Notes: generated from the sequence alone by a model not told the origin. DNA of 64,000 bases from Pseudobdellovibrionaceae bacterium (GCA_018663505.1 JABJQG010000013.1:62001-126000); one strand, 5' to 3'; numbered from the stretch's first letter, positions 26,824 through 36,005 are shown. Translations and numbers: made by a program.

Positions 26824-27239
26824 GCTCGATTTTATATTTCAAATTTGTTTTATTTAAAACTATAATTATTTTTTATGTAACTTTATTATTTAGAAAAATT
26901 TTGAGCTCAATGAATCACACTCAAAGGCTCAAACATGCGGTGCTCATTAAAAATTAAGCAATCTCATTCCTTTTTTGTTTTCTTTAGCAGCCGCTCGCAA
27001 AGCGAGTTCGGATCGCAGCCCGAAGGGCGAGAACCGCATGTTTGAGCCTTTGAGTGTGGCTGCTAAAGAAAACAAAAAAGGAATGAGATTGCTTAATTTT
27101 GAACTCCGCTCCGAACTCGCTTTGCGCGCGATTCATTGAGCTCAAAATTTTTCTAAATAATAAAGTTACATAAAAAATAATTATAGTTTTAAATAAAATA
27201 AATTTGAAAAATAAAATGAACAATGTACGGGGAGTGACT
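26824..27239. other. pgk-tpiA intergenic region (416 bases)
   Basis: No gene is supported. Almost the whole region is nested palindromic element 2 (26829-27217). The last 22 bases contain GGGGAG at 27229-27234, the ribosome site of tpiA. Confidence 0.7.
26829..27217. repeat. Nested palindromic element, copy 2
   Basis: Outer arms 26829-26916 and 27130-27217 are inverted repeats (86 of 88 bases). Inner arms 26950-26992 and 27058-27100 are perfect inverted repeats (43 of 43). The 65-base spacer 26993-27057 is 63 of 65 identical to copy 1. The junction pieces are also related to the spacer: 26918-26940 is the reverse complement of the second half of the spacer (tgtttgagcc...), and 27104-27129 is close to the reverse complement of its first half (gcaaagcgagtt). 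It fills the pgk-tpiA gap within a glycolytic gene set. Confidence 0.9.
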
Positions 27240-27989
27240 ATGAAAGAAATTTTGATTGCAGCAAACTGGAAGATGAATAAAGGCCCTAAAGATACGGCTG
27301 AGTTTTTTCAACAGTATTTAGATACAGTCACTGAGGATGAACAAGGGTGCTTTGCTTTCTTTCCTTCAGCAATCTGTCTGGCAGAAACGGCCATTGGATT
27401 GAGTGGAACTGAGATATCTTGGGGAGCACAAAATTGCTATTTTGAAGATTCTGGAGCTTTTACTGGAGAAACATCCCCTCAAATATTAAGTGAGATGGGT
27501 GCTCAAATGACATTGGTGGGACATAGTGAAAGACGACATATTTTTAATGAGACTGATGAAGTCTTAAATAAAAAAGTTTTGGCTTTGCAGAAATGGGACA
27601 TTACACCAATGATATGTGTTGGAGAAACCTTAGAGCAAAGAGATGCTGAAGAAACAGACCAAGTTATTTCCAGTCAATTGGTGTCCTCTTTAAGTGGTGC
27701 TGATTTAGAAAAAGAGTTTATAGTTGCCTATGAACCTGTTTGGGCCATTGGAACCGGTAGGGTGGCCACTCCAGAAATTGCCGAAGCCGCTCATAAAACA
27801 TTGCGATCTGAACTGGTTAAGCTTGTGGGTGCAGACAGGGCTCAAAAAGTGAGAATTCTTTATGGTGGTTCGGCCAAAGCAGAAAATGCTAATGACCTTT
27901 TTTCTCAGGAGAATATTGATGGCTTTCTAGTAGGAGGCGCATCTTTAGAAGTAGACAGTTTTTACGCAATATTACAGGCGGTGAAATAA
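27240..27989 (+). CDS. tpiA: Triosephosphate isomerase
   Basis: TpiA interconverts dihydroxyacetone phosphate and glyceraldehyde 3-phosphate. The product is 249 residues. Catalytic parts are intact: AANWKMN with the Lys (residues 7-13), VGHSERRH with the catalytic His (about 92-99), AYEPVWAIGTG with the catalytic Glu and the mobile loop (about 162-172), and LYGGSAK near the phosphate site. The ATG at 27240 is preceded by GGGGAG; an in-frame TTG at 27204 lies partly inside the palindrome arm and is not needed. A creatininase-family gene begins one base after its stop. Confidence 0.96.
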   Translation: MKEILIAANWKMNKGPKDTAEFFQQYLDTVTEDEQGCFAFFPSAICLAETAIGLSGTEISWGAQNCYFEDSGAFTGETSPQILSEMGAQMTLVGHSERRHIFNETDEVLNKKVLALQKWDITPMICVGETLEQRDAEETDQVISSQLVSSLSGADLEKEFIVAYEPVWAIGTGRVATPEIAEAAHKTLRSELVKLVGADRAQKVRILYGGSAKAENANDLFSQENIDGFLVGGASLEVDSFYAILQAVK

Positions 27990-27990
27990 A

Positions 27991-28707
27991 GTGTTATTAG
28001 CTCACAAAACATGGCCACAAGTAGAGGAATATTTGAAAACAAATAAGAGGCTTATTATTCCCATTGGTTCGGTGGAACAGCATGGACCAACAGGGCTTGT
28101 AGGTACTGATTTTTTGACGGCCACAGATATATCAAAAGCTGTGGGTGAAAAAACAAAAACTATGGTTGCGCCCAGTTTAAATTATGGAATGGCTTCGCAC
28201 CATATGGGTTTTAGTGGCACTGCCACATTAAGGCCTAAAACATTGATGAGTGTCATCTATGATGTGGTGGAGAGTTTTTACACTCATGGTTTTCGTAACA
28301 TAATATTTGTGAATGGGCATGGTGGTAATATTGCAATAATTCAGGCGGCAATGTGTGAGCTAAAATATACAGAGGCTTTTGTTGGTTTAGACATGAAGTT
28401 ACAAAGTTGGTGGCAATTGAAGGAAATTTCTGAATATGAGACAAAGCATTTTGGCGATGAAAGTGGATTTCATGCCACTATTGGCGAGGTGTCTGTGACT
28501 ATGTATAACCAGAAAGAGGCTTTTGCTGATATTGAGAACAGATTGTTTGAAATAGAGCGCCCAAAAACTTTATTTCCCCTAAGTCCTAGTGAAATGCGAA
28601 AGCATTATCCCGATGGCCGAATGGCATCTAACCCAGGTCTGGCTACGTATGAACACGGTGAAGTCCTATTTGATTTAGCGGTTCAGGCCATTGCAAATGT
28701 AGTATAG
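27991..28707 (+). CDS. Creatininase-family amidohydrolase
   Basis: This is a metal-dependent cyclic amide hydrolase of the creatininase family; the true substrate is unknown. The product is 238 residues from a GTG. Metal-ligand motifs are present: IGSVEQHGPTGLVGTD (Glu, His and Asp, about 23-40), MASHHMGF, and FVNGHGGN (about 104-112), with a late Glu in ATIGEVS. The family includes creatinine amidohydrolase, the riboflavin-pathway formamide hydrolase and MftE; sequence alone does not choose among them. It follows tpiA by one base, so it is probably translated from the same transcript. No terminator is evident downstream. Confidence 0.85.
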   Translation: MLLAHKTWPQVEEYLKTNKRLIIPIGSVEQHGPTGLVGTDFLTATDISKAVGEKTKTMVAPSLNYGMASHHMGFSGTATLRPKTLMSVIYDVVESFYTHGFRNIIFVNGHGGNIAIIQAAMCELKYTEAFVGLDMKLQSWWQLKEISEYETKHFGDESGFHATIGEVSVTMYNQKEAFADIENRLFEIERPKTLFPLSPSEMRKHYPDGRMASNPGLATYEHGEVLFDLAVQAIANVV

Positions 28708-28952
28708 AGGACACTGAATTGAGACTTGGTACTCTAAAGTATGTATTTTAATCACAAGGCTTTTGTGGCCAAGAGGTAAAACTTAAGGCTCACTGAAATA
28801 AGAATTTGTGCTTAGAGGGTGCTTATAAGTGAGTTGAGGATTTACAATTTTAATTCAATGTGGATTAGACCAAAGTTAGGTTGAAGAAACCTAACTGATA
28901 ACATATATGCCCTAAGGTATTAAAGATTATTATTTTTAGAAAGTAGGAAGCC

Positions 28953-30194
28953 TTGTGTGCCGACAAGTGGGTTATGCCTACTAATATTTTTCAACACAAA
29001 GTTTATAGACAATTCACTCTCGTGGTTTTTATTTCTATTATGCTTATTGAGGCAGCCCTTTTGTTTTTTAGCTATAATAAGGAAAAAAATCGTTTATTTT
29101 CACATCAGGAAGAAGTTGTAAAAAACATAACTAATCAAGATCTAAATCAGGCATTAGTGGATGCCCACCTCTTGAATAAAAATATTCATACAAGGTTATT
29201 CAATTACTCGAGAAATATCATATTTTTGTCTATGGGCATCTCGCTTTTAACAGCCCTAATCACAGGCTTTGTATTTCATTTTTTAGCTGGTAAGTACTTA
29301 TTGCATCTTATACGAGTTAATGAAACCAGCGAAAAGTATGTTGGGGATATTCCCAATAATGAGGTGGGTTTACTTATTCATAAAAGAGAACATATGTTAT
29401 CGGAACTAGAGGGCTATAGGCAGAACCTTGAAATGAAGTTGGAAGATGCTAAGCATGAGTTGATTCAAACATCTAAATTTTCTCTTATAGGAGAATTTAC
29501 TGCAGGAATAGTGCACGATATAAAAAACCCTCTTACTGTACTTATGGGTTATGGAAAACAGGTGGCAAAGATTTTTGATAAGTCAGATTTAAGTGAAAAG
29601 GACTGTGACTTAATTAAAAAAGGTGTGGGAAAAATGAACAAAGCCACATATAAAATATTTGAAATTACAGACAGAATGGGGAAATTTTCACGTGCTGATG
29701 TGGATTATATTGAAGGGCTTGATTTAAAGAATATTGTGGAAGTAAGCTTATCAATGGTGGTAAAGAAAATTGAAATGAACCACATTGTTGTAACTAATAG
29801 TGTTATTGATGAAAAAGTTTTCTTTTGGGGAGATCAAATTGGTATAGAGCAAGTGTTAATCAATCTTTTAGCTAATGCCAGTGATGCCATGGAAACAAGC
29901 GAAAAAAGAGAACTAGGTATAGCAATGAAGGATCAGGGTGATCAAATTCACCTTGAAGTCACGGACACGGGTAATGGCATCCCAGAAGATAAATTAGAAG
30001 TCATATTTAAATCATTTTTTACAACAAAAAAAGCAGGCAAAGGCACAGGCTTAGGTTTAGCAAATTGCTTGAGAATAATGAATCAACATAAATCTGAAAT
30101 TCTTACTCACTCAAAGGTTGGTGAAGGTACAAGATTCACTGTTGTTCTCCATAAAAAGAAACCTCATGATTTTGAGAGTGTTGTTGCTGCATAA
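28953..30194 (+). CDS. Membrane sensor histidine kinase
   Basis: The 413-residue product has two membrane segments (about residues 22-40 and 88-112) flanking a short extracytoplasmic loop, then a coiled coil (about 140-172), a HisKA domain with the phosphorylatable His188 in GIVHDIKNPL, and a HATPase domain with NLLANASDAM (N box), DTGNGIP (G1), FKSFFTTK (F box) and GTGLGLANC (G2). All catalytic motifs are present. The TTG at 28953 has AGGA four bases upstream; the ATG at 28974 is the alternative. No response regulator is adjacent, so it is an orphan kinase in this window. The sensed signal is unknown. Confidence 0.88.
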   Translation: MCADKWVMPTNIFQHKVYRQFTLVVFISIMLIEAALLFFSYNKEKNRLFSHQEEVVKNITNQDLNQALVDAHLLNKNIHTRLFNYSRNIIFLSMGISLLTALITGFVFHFLAGKYLLHLIRVNETSEKYVGDIPNNEVGLLIHKREHMLSELEGYRQNLEMKLEDAKHELIQTSKFSLIGEFTAGIVHDIKNPLTVLMGYGKQVAKIFDKSDLSEKDCDLIKKGVGKMNKATYKIFEITDRMGKFSRADVDYIEGLDLKNIVEVSLSMVVKKIEMNHIVVTNSVIDEKVFFWGDQIGIEQVLINLLANASDAMETSEKRELGIAMKDQGDQIHLEVTDTGNGIPEDKLEVIFKSFFTTKKAGKGTGLGLANCLRIMNQHKSEILTHSKVGEGTRFTVVLHKKKPHDFESVVAA

Positions 30195-30607
30195 GTTTTT
30201 AAACTCTCTAAAAGAGTACTCCTAATTGTTTAAACTTCAAATGGGGGGTTGTGCCCGCTAGTATTCCAAAAACCGTCTGTGCAGTTATTCCTACCAATGA
30301 GCTCTTGATCCGACCAAAGACAACACATGGCGTCATCGAGAGAAAAGGCCGAGTAACGAATTGCGCGCAATACTGCGAAGCGCAAAGTCTTTGAAAACAC
30401 TGATGTAGTTAATGATGCGTAAAGTCACTATACAGTATTCCTTAATGATATCATTAGTTTATCTCATTTTGAGTCTTTACATTTTAAGATCTTGATGTTA
30501 GTCTAGTTTTATAGCTTGAGAGTTCCCGTTTGTTTACGTCTAGGGCTACGACGAAAACTCAGAACAGATCCTGTGGTGGGATTTGTAGAAACGGAAGGGA
30601 ACTTGAA
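30195..30607. other. Gene-free stretch between histidine kinase and zinc-ribbon gene
   Basis: No gene or clear repeat is seen. It contains a 12-base perfect palindrome ATTGCGCGCAAT (within 30358-30371) and a slightly higher G+C patch (30280-30400) than its surroundings. AAGGGA near 30595-30600 serves the next gene. Confidence 0.4.
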
Positions 30608-30841
30608 ATGAAAAGTGGACCAATTCACTATCGACGCTGCCATTTGTGTGGGAACGTGACGTGGGGTGATGCTAATTCAAAGGTGAATAAGTGTTACCAC
30701 TGTGACAAATCCTTGGCGCCGTTTTATTATTTTGATGATCGCCATGCTCCTGTTCAGGGGGATGAGACTCTTAGGCCTAAGTTGTTGCCCAATGAGTTTC
30801 AACCACTTTTTGGAATTACCGCTTATTGGGAGGGGTTTTAG
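30608..30841 (+). CDS. Small zinc-ribbon protein
   Basis: The product is 77 residues from the ATG at 30608, which has AAGGGA 7 bases upstream; an earlier in-frame start at 30530 adds a 26-residue stretch with no support. Two CxxC pairs (CHLCG at about residue 11 and CYHCD at about residue 28) form a likely zinc ribbon. The region after them (LAPFYYFDDRHAP, then LLPNEFQPLFGITAYWEGF) reads as a conserved, not random, tail. I do not know a named family. ilvA starts 36 bases downstream, so they may share a transcript. Confidence 0.7.
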   Translation: MKSGPIHYRRCHLCGNVTWGDANSKVNKCYHCDKSLAPFYYFDDRHAPVQGDETLRPKLLPNEFQPLFGITAYWEGF

Positions 30842-30877
30842 CTTTTTTTCTATAAGATTCTGTGCTTTTATGCCCAG

Positions 30878-32089
30878 ATGAGTTTTTCCAAAATTAGTCT
30901 TGATGATATTCAAAAAGCTTCACAGTGCCTACATGGAGTAGTTTTAAGGACTCCTATACTTTTCTCAAGAAGTATTAGCGAATTGCTAGACACTGAAGTT
31001 TATTTAAAATTAGAAAACAAACAAGTGACTGGGAGCTTTAAGGCTCGTGGTGCTTATAATAAAATATCTTCTTTGTCAGATGAGCAAAGAAAAATGGGGG
31101 TGATTGCAAGCTCTGCTGGCAATCATGCACAAGGCGTGGCATTTGCTGCAGGTAAGTTTGGCATACAAGCTCACATTGTAATGCCTAGGCATGCCTCTCT
31201 AGTGAAAGTAACTGCTACAGAATCCTATGGAGCTCAAGTTCACCTTATGGGTGATTATTATGATGATGCCTATGCCTATGCCTGCCAACTGGCAGAAGAA
31301 AAAAAACTTGTATTTGTTCACCCTTTTAATGATCCACTGATAATGGCAGGACAAGGTACAGTGGGCCTAGAACTATTTGAGCAAATATCTGGTTTGGATA
31401 GTGTGGTTGTCCCTATTGGTGGAGGGGGACTTATTAGTGGAGTGAGTACTGCTTTGAAAATCCTGAACCCCAAAATTAAAATTTATGGAGTGGTTTCTAA
31501 AAATGCCTCTGGTATGCAATACCTCTATAAAGGTAAAAGTTTGTCAGGTTTACAAACTCATGCCACCATAGCGGATGGTATTGCGGTTAAAAAACCAAAT
31601 GAAGAAATTTTTAAAAATTATATTCAACCAAATGTAGACGAAATTATTTCTATCTCTGATGATGAAGCAGCAGAAAGCATAGTTTACTTACTTGAAAGAG
31701 AGAAAACCATGGTTGAGGGCTCTGCTGCAGTGGTCTTATCAGCGGCTAAAAAACTCAAAGGACGCTTAGGCAAAAAATCAGCTTTAATTATGTCAGGTGG
31801 AAATATAGATTTAAATCTTGTGGCAACAATTATTGAAAAAGGCTTGTCTACAGCTGGTAGGTTGTCTCGGGTGAATGTGATCACTGCGGATCAGCCAGGA
31901 ATATTAAATCAGTTAACAGGTATTATTTCAGCTCAAGAGGCGAACATATTAGATGTCAAGCATGATCGTCTTTCATCTAACTTGCAAATTAGAGAAGCGA
32001 GGATTGAATTTTTATTGGAAACACGTAATAAAGAGCATATTCAGGAAATAAAGAAATCTTTTCAAGCAGCGGGTGTTGTTGTTGTTTAA
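30878..32089 (+). CDS. ilvA: Threonine ammonia-lyase with C-terminal ACT domain
   Basis: This PLP enzyme converts threonine to 2-oxobutyrate and ammonia, feeding isoleucine synthesis or threonine breakdown. The product is 403 residues. The PLP Lys55 sits in GSFKARGAY, the Asn of SSAGNHAQGVA binds the cofactor ring side, and GGGGLISG binds the phosphate. A single ACT domain (about residues 330-403, VNVITADQPGILNQLTGII) suggests allosteric control. The length and single ACT domain are like the shorter form also annotated tdcB, not the 500-residue biosynthetic form with two domains. The biological role is therefore open. Confidence 0.9.
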   Translation: MSFSKISLDDIQKASQCLHGVVLRTPILFSRSISELLDTEVYLKLENKQVTGSFKARGAYNKISSLSDEQRKMGVIASSAGNHAQGVAFAAGKFGIQAHIVMPRHASLVKVTATESYGAQVHLMGDYYDDAYAYACQLAEEKKLVFVHPFNDPLIMAGQGTVGLELFEQISGLDSVVVPIGGGGLISGVSTALKILNPKIKIYGVVSKNASGMQYLYKGKSLSGLQTHATIADGIAVKKPNEEIFKNYIQPNVDEIISISDDEAAESIVYLLEREKTMVEGSAAVVLSAAKKLKGRLGKKSALIMSGGNIDLNLVATIIEKGLSTAGRLSRVNVITADQPGILNQLTGIISAQEANILDVKHDRLSSNLQIREARIEFLLETRNKEHIQEIKKSFQAAGVVVV

Positions 32090-32115
32090 AAGAGCTCCAA
32101 TTATTGGGAGAGAAA

Positions 32116-33240
32116 ATGGAAGTCACAAAAAGCATACAAAAGTTAATCCCTTACCAGGCTGGAAAACCCATCTCTGAAGTTCAAAGAGAATATGGTTTAG
32201 ATAAAGTCATTAAACTAGCCAGCAACGAAAATCCTTTGGGTCCTAGTGAGAAAGTTAAAGCAGCAGTTCAAAAAGCGATGGAGGATCTTCACCGATACCC
32301 CGACCCAAGTTGCTACGAGTTAACAAGATCTGTGACTAAGTATTTCAAAAAGCAGGATGTTAATATTGAGACAAATCAACTTGTTTTTGGCAATGGGTCT
32401 GATGAATTGATTGGTTTGGTTATACGCTGTTACTCACAGCCAGGGGATGAAATCATTGTTTCAGAAAGCTCCTTTATTGCTTATTCCATTCAGGCAAAGG
32501 CTGCCAATGTTAGTGTGAAAGCGGTCCCTTTAAGAGAAGATTTAAAAATTGACTTAGATGCGATTTATAATGTTTGGGAGGAAGATCCTGAGAAGTATAA
32601 ATTAATTTTTATTCCTAACCCAAATAACCCCACAGGTTGTTACTCAACTAAAGATGAAGTGGATGCTTTTTTACATAAAATGGGAAAGCAAACATCAACT
32701 TTAGTTGTATTTGATGAAGCATATTTTGAATTCGCTAGAGCTAAGGATTACCCAAATGCACTGGCTTATCTACAACAATCCAAACAAGTGGTTGTGCTAA
32801 AAACGTTTTCAAAGGTTTTTGGTGTGGCGGGTCTAAGGGTGGGTGTTATGGTGGCTGACCCCGAGATCACAGGTTATGTACACAGAATTCGTGCGCCATT
32901 TAATGTGAACTCACTAGGTCAAGCCGGGGTTATGGCTGCCTTAGAGGATGATGATTACTTAAGGAGATCTCAGGAGGTGAACTGGTCTGGACTGGATTAC
33001 TTTTATACAGAGTTCAAGAGGCTGGGGATTAAGTACTGGCCTTCAGAGGCAAATTTTGTGCTTTTTGAAACAGGCGAGGACTCAATGATAATGTTTGAAG
33101 CCCTTTTGCAAAAAGGTATTATTCTTCGCCCCATCAAAGGTTATGGTTTACCGACTCAACTTAGAATTAGTGTTGGTTTGCCAGAAGAAAATCAGGAAGC
33201 GATCAAACAAATAGAGTTAGTTTATAAGGGTGAAAAATGA
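32116..33240 (+). CDS. hisC: Histidinol-phosphate aminotransferase
   Basis: This class I/II PLP aminotransferase acts late in histidine synthesis and can also act on aromatic substrates. The product is 374 residues from the ATG at 32116, preceded by GGGAGAG; a TTG at 32104 is less likely. Family motifs are LASNENPLGPSEKV near the N-terminus, PNPNNPTG, VFDEAYFEF and the PLP Lys in KTFSKVFGVAGLRVG, with RISVGLPEEN near the C-terminus. No other his gene is nearby; the neighbours are cmk and rpsA. In many bacteria an aromatic-pathway hisC-like enzyme precedes cmk, so an aromatic-amino-acid role is possible. Confidence 0.88.
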   Translation: MEVTKSIQKLIPYQAGKPISEVQREYGLDKVIKLASNENPLGPSEKVKAAVQKAMEDLHRYPDPSCYELTRSVTKYFKKQDVNIETNQLVFGNGSDELIGLVIRCYSQPGDEIIVSESSFIAYSIQAKAANVSVKAVPLREDLKIDLDAIYNVWEEDPEKYKLIFIPNPNNPTGCYSTKDEVDAFLHKMGKQTSTLVVFDEAYFEFARAKDYPNALAYLQQSKQVVVLKTFSKVFGVAGLRVGVMVADPEITGYVHRIRAPFNVNSLGQAGVMAALEDDDYLRRSQEVNWSGLDYFYTEFKRLGIKYWPSEANFVLFETGEDSMIMFEALLQKGIILRPIKGYGLPTQLRISVGLPEENQEAIKQIELVYKGEK

Positions 33241-33896
33241 TTCCAGTAATTACAATTGATGGACCAGCTGCTTCAGGGAAATCCTCAGTGAGTCGAAAAT
33301 TAAGTGAGCGATTAGGTTGGGATTGGGTCTCCACAGGTGCTTTTTATCGAGGTGTGGGTTTTTTAGCTTATGAATCTAATATGGATTTGCAAGATGAAGA
33401 AGCCTTAGTGAAATTAATTTTAGACAAAGAGTGGGAAGTGGTTTTAGCGCCTGAAAAAACACAGTTTTTTTTTAAAGGTAAAGATATTTCTTCTCAAGTA
33501 TTTGTTGAGACAGTGGGGAGTTTTGCTAGCCAAATCAGCTCCCATCCAGGTGTTCGTGACAGCTTACTTCAGGCTCAGCGCAGCTTAACACAAGGGCGAA
33601 AAGGTTTAGTGGCAGAGGGACGAGACTGTGGAACGGTTGTTTTTCCCTCATCTCCCTTGAAAATTTTTCTCACAGCAGATCAGAGTAAAAGGGCATCACG
33701 ACGGGTTGAACAGGGGGGTGGTGAAGTGAAAGAAATCCTCAAAGCTCAACAGGTTCGAGATGAGCAGGATACCCAGAGAAAATCAGCCCCTTTGCTCGCT
33801 GCAGAAGATGCTGTCACTATAGATACTACTGATTTGAGTCTAGATCAGGTGGTTGATCAAGTTGAGACTATGGCAATTAAATTGTTTAATTTTTAA
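33237..33896 (+). CDS. cmk: Cytidylate kinase
   Basis: Cmk phosphorylates CMP and dCMP. The product is 219 residues. The P-loop is DGPAASGKSSVS (about residues 7-18), followed by STGAFYRGVGF, which binds the nucleoside. AEGRDCGTVVFP holds the conserved Arg-Asp pair, and the C-terminal region has RDEQDTQRKSAPL, a typical Cmk lid motif. The start overlaps hisC by four bases (ATGA). cmk followed by rpsA is a widely conserved arrangement, here with a 273-base leader between them. Confidence 0.94.
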   Translation: MIPVITIDGPAASGKSSVSRKLSERLGWDWVSTGAFYRGVGFLAYESNMDLQDEEALVKLILDKEWEVVLAPEKTQFFFKGKDISSQVFVETVGSFASQISSHPGVRDSLLQAQRSLTQGRKGLVAEGRDCGTVVFPSSPLKIFLTADQSKRASRRVEQGGGEVKEILKAQQVRDEQDTQRKSAPLLAAEDAVTIDTTDLSLDQVVDQVETMAIKLFNF

Positions 33897-34169
33897 AAAA
33901 AGCTTTAGCTTTATTAAAAATAAGTTTATAACAATGCTTCCAAAATAGGAAACTTGTGGTGTTTGTATCTGCTTGTTTTTAGTGAAAATTTAGCTTTTAG
34001 AAGATGTTTTAAACACCTATTTGCTGTTGATCTAATTAAACAAATATTGCAAAACTCATAGAAACATACATAGTGGGATGAGCCCATAGAAGATAAACAA
34101 CTAAAACAGGTAGGATTCACCTTAAATAAAGAATCCCTAGAAAGACAATGTCTTTCAGTGGAGGTCAAA
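33897..34169 (+). promoter_or_regulatory. rpsA leader region
   Basis: These 273 bases precede the S1 gene. They include a small hairpin GGATTC/GAATCC (34113-34136) and then the GGAGG ribosome site (34160-34164) 5 bases before the TTG start. S1 synthesis is often autoregulated through its leader, so a regulatory role is plausible, but no known fold is recognised. No promoter hexamers are convincing. Confidence 0.3.
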
Positions 34170-36005
34170 TTGAGTATCACAGAAGTAAAGAATAAAACTA
34201 AAGCACAAATAGACAGAGAAAAAGTAATGGCGTTATTAGATGCTGGAGACGCAGATGTTGCAGAAAATCCAGGTATTGCTGATAGCTATGCTTCAGATGA
34301 ATCATTCGCAACACTTTATGTAGATTCATTAACTGATCGCGACTTTAATGTTGGAGATGTAGTTAAAGGAACAGTTGTACAGGTTCTAGATGATTTAGTT
34401 TTAATTGATATTAATTATAAAAGTGAAGGATTTATTCCTACTTCAGAATTTCGTTTAGTAGACGGACAGAAAATTGAAAAAGGAACCGAAGTTGAAGTCT
34501 ATATTGATCGTTTAGATGACGGCAATGGCATGGTGGTTTTATCGAAAGACAAAGCAGATATGTTGAGAGCTTGGAATGATATTTCTGAAGCAGCTGAGAA
34601 TGAAGAAGTTGTTGAAGGAACTGTGATCTCTAAAGTTAAAGGCGGATTAAGTGTAGATATCGGGGTAAAAGCTTTTTTACCGGGAAGTCAGATTGATTTA
34701 CGTCCCGTAAGAAATATGGATGTTTATATTGGTAAAAGCTATAAGTTTAAAGTGATTAAGTTTAACAAAAAACGTGGAAATATTGTTTTATCTCGTCGTG
34801 TGGTTTTAGAAGCAGAAAGAGAAAGCTTAAGATCTCAAACTATGGATACAATGGCAGAAGGAACACGCTTAAAAGGTGTTGTTAAGAACATCACTGATTA
34901 CGGTGCGTTTATTGATCTTGGTGGAATGGATGGACTCCTTCATATTACAGATATGAGCTGGGGCCGAGTTAAGCATCCATCAGAAGTGATTACATTAGGT
35001 GATGAAATTGATGTGGTTGTATTAAAATATGATCAAGAAAAAGAGCGAGTGAGCTTAGGTTTAAAACAACTTCAAGAAGACCCATGGACAAGTGCTGTAG
35101 CAAATTATCCAGCTGGAACTAAGTTAACAGGTAAAGTTGTTAGTTTAGCTGATTATGGTGCTTTTGTTGAGTTAGGTGACGGTGTTGAAGGTTTAATTCA
35201 CGTGAGTGAAATGAGTTGGACTAAACGAGTGAAACATCCTTCTCAAATAGTATCTGTTGGTGATGAAGTTAATGTGGTTGTACTAGAAGTTAGCCACGAT
35301 AACAGAAGAATTAGCTTAGGTATGAAACAACTTGAGGAAAATCCTTGGAACACATTAAAGAATACTTATGAGCCAGGTACTGTGATTGAAGGCGAAGTAA
35401 AATCAATTACTGATTTTGGTTTATTTATTGGTGTAGAAGATGGAATTGATGGTTTAATTCATTTGTCTGATTTTTCTTGGACTAAGCGTTTTAACCACCC
35501 TTCAGACATGTATGCTAAAGGTGATAAAATAAAAGCGGTTGTTTTAAATGTTGATATTGAAAACGAAAGATTTTCACTAGGTATTAAGCAACTTGAAGAA
35601 GACCCATGGACTAAAGTTGAAGAGCAATACCCAATAGGATCACAACATGATGTTAAAGTTGTTAAATTGACTGATTTTGGTGTTTTTGTTGAAGTGACTA
35701 GCGAAGTTGAAGGTTTGATTCACATTAGTGAGTTATCCACAAAACGTGTGGATAAGCCCGATGATGTTGTAAAAGAAGGCGAAGTTATACGAGCTGAAAT
35801 TATAACTATTGATCAGGATTCACGCAAAATTGCTTTGAGTGCTAAACTTGTGAAGTTAAGAGAGCAAAAAGCTGATGTTGCTGATTATGTTAAAAAAGCC
35901 ACATCAACTTCTAAAGCTAGCTTTGGAGATATCTTTGGTGATCAACTAAAGACACAACAAGCTGAGCAATCCACTTCTTCAGAGGGAGATTCTTCAGACT
36001 CATGA
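34170..36005 (+). CDS. rpsA: 30S ribosomal protein S1
   Basis: S1 helps mRNA bind the 30S subunit. The product is 611 residues from a TTG at 34170, chosen because GGAGG lies 5 bases upstream; a GTG at 34158 precedes that site. Six S1 RNA-binding repeats can be counted, the last four beginning G-T-R-L-K-G-V-V, G-T-K-L-T-G-K-V, G-T-V-I-E-G-E-V and G-S-Q-H-D-V-K-V, each with GLIH or GLLH. This is the full set seen in proteobacterial S1. The C-terminal tail is Ser/Gln-rich. The stop overlaps sppA (ATGA, 36002-36005). Confidence 0.95.
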   Translation: MSITEVKNKTKAQIDREKVMALLDAGDADVAENPGIADSYASDESFATLYVDSLTDRDFNVGDVVKGTVVQVLDDLVLIDINYKSEGFIPTSEFRLVDGQKIEKGTEVEVYIDRLDDGNGMVVLSKDKADMLRAWNDISEAAENEEVVEGTVISKVKGGLSVDIGVKAFLPGSQIDLRPVRNMDVYIGKSYKFKVIKFNKKRGNIVLSRRVVLEAERESLRSQTMDTMAEGTRLKGVVKNITDYGAFIDLGGMDGLLHITDMSWGRVKHPSEVITLGDEIDVVVLKYDQEKERVSLGLKQLQEDPWTSAVANYPAGTKLTGKVVSLADYGAFVELGDGVEGLIHVSEMSWTKRVKHPSQIVSVGDEVNVVVLEVSHDNRRISLGMKQLEENPWNTLKNTYEPGTVIEGEVKSITDFGLFIGVEDGIDGLIHLSDFSWTKRFNHPSDMYAKGDKIKAVVLNVDIENERFSLGIKQLEEDPWTKVEEQYPIGSQHDVKVVKLTDFGVFVEVTSEVEGLIHISELSTKRVDKPDDVVKEGEVIRAEIITIDQDSRKIALSAKLVKLREQKADVADYVKKATSTSKASFGDIFGDQLKTQQAEQSTSSEGDSSDS

